Below the pieces are notes generated by a model, which searched no databases, had not been told where the DNA came from, and was given only the letters and a program-made list of their open reading frames with translations. This document shows positions 21,572 to 25,565 of a stretch of 25,565 nt of DNA, piece after piece. This stretch comes from JAAZBW01 sp035647855. Its GTDB lineage: Bacteria; Actinomycetota; Actinomycetes; Actinomycetales; Actinomycetaceae. The position numbers were made by a program, and so were the translations under genes. Every line of letters begins with the position of its first letter. The stretch's first letter is position 1. Location: the NCBI GenBank assembly GCA_035647855.1, contig DASRMP010000044.1, forward strand, positions 1 through 25,565, given 5' to 3'.

Positions 21572-22843
21572 TCAGCGGTCCTCGGCGGCGACGTAGGCCC
21601 GGCCGCGGTTGCCGGTGTAGATCTGCTTGGGGCGCACGATCTTCTGCTCGGGGTCGGTCACTTGCTCCTCCCACTGCGCGAGCCAGCCTGCGGTTCGGGG
21701 AATCGCGAACATGACGGTGAACATCTCGGGTGGCAGACCAAGGGCTTCGTAGATGAGGCCCGAATAGAAGTCCACGTTCGGGTAGAGCTTGCGCTCCACG
21801 AAGTATTCGTCGTTGAGCGCGATCTTTTCCAGTTCGAGTGCGATGGAGAGCAGCGGGTTGACTCCGGTGACCGCGAAGACGTCGTCGGCGGCGGCCTTGA
21901 TGATCCGCGCGCGCGGGTCATAGCTCTTGTAGACGCGGTGGCCGAAGCCCATCATCCTCGCGTCGCGGGACTTGGCGGCCTCGATGAACTCGGGAACCCG
22001 GTCCACGCTCCCGATCTCCCGGAGCATGCGCAGCACGGCCTCGTTCGCGCCGCCGTGGAGCGGGCCGAACAGGGCGGCGATGCCGGCCACGGTGGAGGTG
22101 TAGAGGTCGTTGCCTGCGGACGCCACGGAGCGAACGGCGTTCGCGGAGCAGTTCTGCTCGTGGTCGGCGTGAAGGATGAACAGGACATCGACAGCCCGGA
22201 CCAGGCGCGGGTCCATCTGGTGACGCGACTCGTTCATCCGGAACATCATCTTGAGGAAGTTCTCGACGTACCCGAGGTCGTCGTTCGGGTAGACGAAGTG
22301 GCGGCCGAGGGAGTGCCGGTACGCCCACGCACCGATGGTGGGCATCTTGCCGAGGAGCCGGCGCATGTGGATTTCGCGAACCGCAGGGTCCTTGATGTCC
22401 CGGGAGTCCTTGTAATACGTGTGCAGCGAAGAGACCGCGGCCATCATCTTGGCCATCGGGTGGGCGTCGTAACGCAGCGAGTCGATGACCTGCTTGACGT
22501 TCTCGTGGACGAGGCGACGCGTGTTGATGTCGTCACACCACTCCGTGAGTTGTGTCTCGGTGGGCAGTTCCCCCTTGAGCAGCAGGTACGCGACTTCGAG
22601 GAAGTTGGACCGCTCCGCGAGTTGCTCGATCGGGTAGCCCCGGTACTCGAGGATGCCCTTTTCGCCGTCGATATATGTGACCGAACTGCGGACCGATGCC
22701 GTGTTGGTCAGCCCGGGATCGTAGGTGGCGAGCGGACCTTCCGGGGTGGAGATCGCCTGGAGGTCCTTCGCGAGGATCGTGCCGTCCTTGATCGGGACGT
22801 CGACCGTCTGATCCGCGCGCGATAGATGCAGCTTGTCAGTCAT
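21572..22843 (-). CDS. gltA: Type II citrate synthase
   Basis: The enzyme condenses oxaloacetate and acetyl-CoA to citrate at the entry of the TCA cycle. The 423-residue protein has the catalytic histidine regions (LHADHEQNCSANAVR and GPLHGGANE), and MGFGHRVYKSYDPRAR with the substrate-binding His/Arg and catalytic Asp. Its N-terminal beta-rich domain of about 60 residues is typical of the larger hexameric type II enzymes. The start ATG 22843 has no good ribosome site, but a TAGCAT hexamer ends 6 nt before it, so the mRNA may be leaderless. A perfect 22-bp palindrome lies about 92-113 bp upstream and could be its operator. Confidence 0.96.
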   Translation of the reverse strand: MTDKLHLSRADQTVDVPIKDGTILAKDLQAISTPEGPLATYDPGLTNTASVRSSVTYIDGEKGILEYRGYPIEQLAERSNFLEVAYLLLKGELPTETQLTEWCDDINTRRLVHENVKQVIDSLRYDAHPMAKMMAAVSSLHTYYKDSRDIKDPAVREIHMRRLLGKMPTIGAWAYRHSLGRHFVYPNDDLGYVENFLKMMFRMNESRHQMDPRLVRAVDVLFILHADHEQNCSANAVRSVASAGNDLYTSTVAGIAALFGPLHGGANEAVLRMLREIGSVDRVPEFIEAAKSRDARMMGFGHRVYKSYDPRARIIKAAADDVFAVTGVNPLLSIALELEKIALNDEYFVERKLYPNVDFYSGLIYEALGLPPEMFTVMFAIPRTAGWLAQWEEQVTDPEQKIVRPKQIYTGNRGRAYVAAEDR

Positions 22844-22849
22844 GGTGCA

Positions 22850-22855
22850 ATGCTA
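22850..22855 (-). promoter_or_regulatory. Candidate -10 element (TAGCAT) for leaderless gltA mRNA
   Basis: On the minus strand TAGCAT is followed by TGCACC and then the gltA ATG, the same 6-nt spacing as at ychF. No Shine-Dalgarno is visible, and no strong -35 is found at 17-18 bp. Confidence 0.4.
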
Positions 22856-22934
22856 CGCAGGTCAAGCCTGGGCAAAGAACAGAATGCCGAATGGTGAAAC
22901 GCTCCAGCCGAATTTACCTGCGGCGCTGCCCATA

Positions 22935-22956
22935 TTTTCCCTGTATACAGGGAAAA
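22935..22956. promoter_or_regulatory. Perfect 22-bp palindrome between znuC and gltA, candidate operator
   Basis: The sequence TTTTCCCTG-TATA-CAGGGAAAA is a perfect palindrome centred at 22945/22946, set in a locally A/T-rich island. It lies 21 bp after the end of the metal-importer ATPase gene and about 92 bp before gltA, all on the minus strand. Full dyad symmetry with no loop suits a homodimeric repressor or activator. As RNA it would form a 9-bp stem with a TATA loop but without a following U-run, so a terminator is less likely. I do not recognise the regulator. Confidence 0.6.
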
Positions 22957-22977
22957 AGGTCCCGATATCGTTGTGAG

Positions 22978-23757
22978 CTACTGCGCACTATGGTGGTGGC
23001 CCGTGTCCGCCGGGTCGTCGAGGAACGTCGAATCGTCCCACTCGTGCAGAGCCCCGAGTCCGTAGGCGATCTCGAGGTTCTCCCTGGTGAGCACCGACTC
23101 CGGGGTCCCGTGGGCCACCACACGGCCGGACATGAGGATGACGGTGTCGGCCGCCCTCGCCTCGTCGAGATCGTGGGTGGTGAGTATTACCGAGTGCCCG
23201 ACCTCGTTCTCGGTGTGGATGATGCGGTCGATCGTCTTGGCGGAGACGATATCGAGGCCCGTCAGCGGCTCGTCCATCAGGACGGCCTCGTGGTCCTGGG
23301 CGAGGGCCTGAGCGACGTACACGCGCTGCCGCTGCCCGCCCGAGAGTTCGCTCAGGTGCTTCCCGGCGAGGTCCGTGATCTCGAGTTGCTCCATCGCGTC
23401 CGCGATGCGGGCGTGGTCGTCATTCCGGAAGGGACGGAACCAGCCCCGTGTGGGATAGCGGCCCATTCCGACTACTTCCTTGGCCGTTATCGGGACACCG
23501 GGCGGGAAGTGAACCGTCTGCATGACGTAGGCGCAGCGCCGCCACGCATCAGACGGCGGCTGCCCGAAGACCCGCAGCGTCCCCGATATCGGGGTCAGTA
23601 TCCCCGCGACCGCGTGCAGCGCCGTCGATTTTCCGGAGCCGTTGGGCCCGATGATGGCCGTCACCCCTCCCACGGGGATGGCGAACGACGAGGCAGTGAC
23701 CGCGACGTTGCCGTCGTATCCGAGAACGAGGTCGTGGGCCTCGACGAACGGCGTCAC
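22978..23757 (-). CDS. znuC: Zinc/manganese-type ABC importer, ATP-binding protein
   Basis: The 259-residue ATPase powers uptake through the adjacent permease. It shows Walker A GPNGSGKST (37-45), the Q-loop at Q80, signature LSGGQ (138-142), Walker B VLMDEP with the D-loop LTGLD, and the H-loop TTHD. The GMGRYPTRGWFR segment is typical of the ZnuC/MntA subfamily. The protein ends with HHH near the C-terminus, possibly metal-binding. GTG 23757 is used because its GTGA overlaps the permease stop and the protein then starts at the first strand; the longer frame is antisense-like. The metal (zinc or manganese) is inferred from the family and the His-rich binding protein. Confidence 0.92.
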   Translation of the reverse strand: MTPFVEAHDLVLGYDGNVAVTASSFAIPVGGVTAIIGPNGSGKSTALHAVAGILTPISGTLRVFGQPPSDAWRRCAYVMQTVHFPPGVPITAKEVVGMGRYPTRGWFRPFRNDDHARIADAMEQLEITDLAGKHLSELSGGQRQRVYVAQALAQDHEAVLMDEPLTGLDIVSAKTIDRIIHTENEVGHSVILTTHDLDEARAADTVILMSGRVVAHGTPESVLTRENLEIAYGLGALHEWDDSTFLDDPADTGHHHSAQ

Positions 23758-24656
23758 CGCGCGCCTCCCAAAGGATCGAGCAGGGCGGCCGCCGTTGTCC
23801 GTTCCGGGACTTCGGGGACGCCCATGCGCTGGCGCCGGACAGTGATCGTGTGCTTGATGGTCAGGACCACGAAGAAGAGGATGACCGGCACGAGGGCCAT
23901 GGAGGCCGATGCCGCGGTGCCGAGGTGGTAGCTGAGCAACAGTCCGAGCCACACGGAGACCGCCGATATACCGGCGGACCAGACGAACATCTGGGAGACC
24001 GAGCGCGAGAGCAGCGCCGCCGTCGCAGGCGGGCCGACCAGCAGCCCGAACGCGAGCATTGTGCCGACGGTCTGGAACGCGCCGATGATCGCGACCGCGA
24101 TCAGGGCGAGCAGTAGTGCGTGCGCAAGCCGCGGCCGCATTCCGAGGGCCTGGGCCTTCTGAGGCGAGAACGAGAGCGCCAGCAGCGGGCGATAAAGCGC
24201 GAGCGAACCCGCGATCACGACGATCGCGAACACGATCAGGGCAATGATGTCGTCGCCGGAGACGCCGAGGGCATCGCCGAAGAGGATCGCCGTGAGGCTC
24301 CCCGTGTACGAATCCGACTTCGAGATGATGACCACGCCGAGCGCCAACATCCCGACGAACAGCAACCCGATGCCGGTGTCCTCACCGAGTGCCGTGGTGC
24401 GGTGGACCAGCTCGATACCCGCCACCATGACCACCGCCGCGATCGCTGCGCCGATGTAGGGGGAGAAGTCGAAGATGACCGCTGCGGCGATACCTGGGAT
24501 AACGGCGTGAACGAACGCGTCCCCGAAGAACGTCATGCCCCGCAGTACGAGCCAGACGCCCACGACTGACGTCATGAGTCCCGTGATCAGGCCACCTATG
24601 AGTGCCCGCTGCTGGAATCCCAGCATGAAGGGCTCGATCAGCCAGTCCACGATCAC
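23754..24656 (-). CDS. znuB: Zinc/manganese-type ABC importer, permease
   Basis: The 300-residue membrane protein belongs to the ABC-3 permease family: about eight hydrophobic helices, an N-terminal MLGFQQRALIGGLITGLMTS segment, GMTFFGDAFVHAVIPG, and the cytoplasmic coupling segment near SFSPQKAQALGMRP. It should form a homodimeric channel with the ATPase. The GTG start at 24656 directly abuts the stop of the binding-protein gene, and the stop overlaps the ATPase start, so the three genes are translationally linked in the order binding protein, permease, ATPase. The family transports zinc, manganese or iron, and the sequence alone does not separate these. Confidence 0.93.
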   Translation of the reverse strand: MIVDWLIEPFMLGFQQRALIGGLITGLMTSVVGVWLVLRGMTFFGDAFVHAVIPGIAAAVIFDFSPYIGAAIAAVVMVAGIELVHRTTALGEDTGIGLLFVGMLALGVVIISKSDSYTGSLTAILFGDALGVSGDDIIALIVFAIVVIAGSLALYRPLLALSFSPQKAQALGMRPRLAHALLLALIAVAIIGAFQTVGTMLAFGLLVGPPATAALLSRSVSQMFVWSAGISAVSVWLGLLLSYHLGTAASASMALVPVILFFVVLTIKHTITVRRQRMGVPEVPERTTAAALLDPLGGAR

Positions 24657-25565
24657 CTAGCGTAGGGCATCTGCGATGAGCCGTGCGTTGCTGATCATCA
24701 TGGTCTGGTAGGTCTCCGCTCCTGAGCCATCAGGGCCGAGCGAGCCCTCGAAGAGCTGCACGACCTCGATCTCGCCCGCCTCCGCGGCGACTGCGTCCAC
24801 GAGGCGCGAGGCGCCGGCGTTGTTGGAGAAGATCGCATTGACGCCGGTCTCGCGAATCACATCGACCAGTTCGGCGAGTTCCTCCGAGGAAGGTTCCGCC
24901 TCTGTGGATCCACCGGGAATAACGACGCCGGCCTGCGTGAACCCGTAGACGTCGCCGAAGTAGCCGAAGGCGGCGTGGTCCGTGATGATGTACCGGTTCT
25001 CCTCGGGCACCTCGGATAGGATCTCGCGGACCTCTGCGTCCAGTGACTCGAGTTCGGTCGCGGTCTCGACCGCGCAGGCGGCGAAGGCGTCGTCGCCCGT
25101 GACCGCCGTGAACTCGTCCCCGATGATACGGGCGGCCTGCGCCATGCGCATGGGATCGTGCCAGAAGTGCGGATCGTCGCCGGTGTGGTCGTGACCGTGG
25201 CCGTCGTCGTGGCCGTCGTCGTGGCCGTCCTCGTCATCGTGGCCGTCCTCGTGATCGTGCGCCCTGCTCGTGAATGGCAGCGGGTCCACCAGCGGCGCGA
25301 TCTCCAGAACGTTGGCGCCGTCGGAGACGGCGTTTTCGATCGCGCTCGACATGCCGCCCTCGAGGCCGAGGCCGTTCGTGATGACCAGTGGGACGCGTGT
25401 CATCTCGGCGATCTGCGCGGAGGAGACCGAGAACTCGTGCGGATCATCGCCGACTCCCATGAGCGTGGTGACGCTCGAGCCTGCGCATCTTGCGATCTGA
25501 TCGGCGACGTCGCCGAGTTGGGTGGTCGTCGCGATTGCGACCACGTCCTCGGCGGGGGAGTCGGC
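24657..25565 (-). CDS. znuA: Zinc/manganese-type ABC importer, substrate-binding protein (5' end outside window)
   Basis: The frame is open to the last base of the window, so the signal peptide or lipobox is missing; 302 residues are visible. The cluster A-1 (TroA-like) features are present: an N-terminal VVAIATTTQLGDV strand, PHEFSVS with a metal-ligand His, the HFWHDP segment, ITDHAAFGYFG, and a final FSNNAG segment. A long Asp/His loop (DHEDGHDDEDGHDD and following) precedes HFWHDP, the hallmark of zinc-specific ZnuA proteins. It should capture metal outside the membrane and hand it to the permease. Internal GTG 25544 is not the likely start, because conserved sequence begins upstream of it. 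Confidence 0.9.
   Translation of the reverse strand, partial: ADSPAEDVVAIATTTQLGDVADQIARCAGSSVTTLMGVGDDPHEFSVSSAQIAEMTRVPLVITNGLGLEGGMSSAIENAVSDGANVLEIAPLVDPLPFTSRAHDHEDGHDDEDGHDDGHDDGHGHDHTGDDPHFWHDPMRMAQAARIIGDEFTAVTGDDAFAACAVETATELESLDAEVREILSEVPEENRYIITDHAAFGYFGDVYGFTQAGVVIPGGSTEAEPSSEELAELVDVIRETGVNAIFSNNAGASRLVDAVAAEAGEIEVVQLFEGSLGPDGSGAETYQTMMISNARLIADALR
25186..25259. repeat. Imperfect 12-bp tandem repeats encoding the His/Asp-rich metal loop
   Basis: Units of the type CGTGGCCGTCGT recur about five to six times with small changes. On the minus strand they encode GHDD-like units of the zinc-binding loop. Such a run is prone to copy-number change, which would alter loop length without breaking the frame. 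Confidence 0.75.

Noticed and set aside
21521..22825. 434-codon open frame on the plus strand
   Set aside because: Antisense to citrate synthase, which is unmistakable. The composition (many Val, His, Arg, Asp) is a reverse-strand artefact.
22935..22956. Rho-independent terminator of the metal-importer operon
   Set aside because: The stem is A/T-heavy at its base, the loop is TATA, and no U-run follows on the transcribed strand; perfect dyad symmetry fits an operator better.
25186..25259. CRISPR-like array
   Set aside because: The repeats are 12 bp, contiguous, without spacers, and encode the His/Asp-rich loop of the binding protein. The 39-bp repeats at 13956-14067 are likewise coding and contiguous.

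Overview
The window is GC-rich, densely packed bacterial DNA of actinomycete character. Third codon positions are mostly G or C, GTG starts are frequent, and the housekeeping proteins (citrate synthase, YchF, RmuC, RhlE-type helicase, short thymidine kinase, UPF0371) resemble those of Actinomycetota, probably Micrococcales. The lineage is inferred from protein style only. I saw no rRNA, tRNA, CRISPR array, transposase or phage gene.

Layout. (1) Positions 1-456 hold the 3' end of a Thr/Pro-rich, probably exported protein. (2) Positions 647-5968 form a compact Calvin-Benson-Bassham (CBB) block: a form II RuBisCO (cbbM), a convergent soluble GAF histidine kinase and NarL-type response regulator, then divergently class I fructose-1,6-bisphosphatase and proteobacterial-type phosphoribulokinase. 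This is the most notable part of the window. The RuBisCO keeps every catalytic residue at the Rhodospirillum rubrum position, and the phosphoribulokinase makes its substrate, so the set points to real CO2 fixation or a CBB redox sink under a local two-component system. (3) Positions 5988-9031 hold rmuC, ychF and a ytoQ-like gene. (4) Positions 9032-11951 look like a decay zone: a 34-residue alcohol dehydrogenase start, an M48 protease core and an ArfB tail lacking GGQ, mixed with a PlsC-like acyltransferase, a membrane protein and small ORFs. (5) Positions 11952-16854 hold a DEAD-box helicase, a TM2 protein, a thymidine kinase/dCMP deaminase pair, aquaporin Z and a 2'-5' RNA ligase-like protein. 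(6) Positions 16977-22843 hold UPF0371, a patatin-like lipase, thiol peroxidase, a serine hydrolase/Nudix pair and citrate synthase. (7) Positions 22978-25565 hold a zinc/manganese-type ABC importer (ATPase, permease, partial His-rich binding protein).

Regulatory observations. Several genes carry a TAnnnT hexamer 6-7 nt before the start codon and no Shine-Dalgarno sequence, the pattern expected of leaderless actinobacterial mRNAs. A perfect 22-bp palindrome lies between the importer genes and citrate synthase. A 13-bp inverted repeat with a nested hairpin spans the convergent ends of phosphoribulokinase and rmuC.
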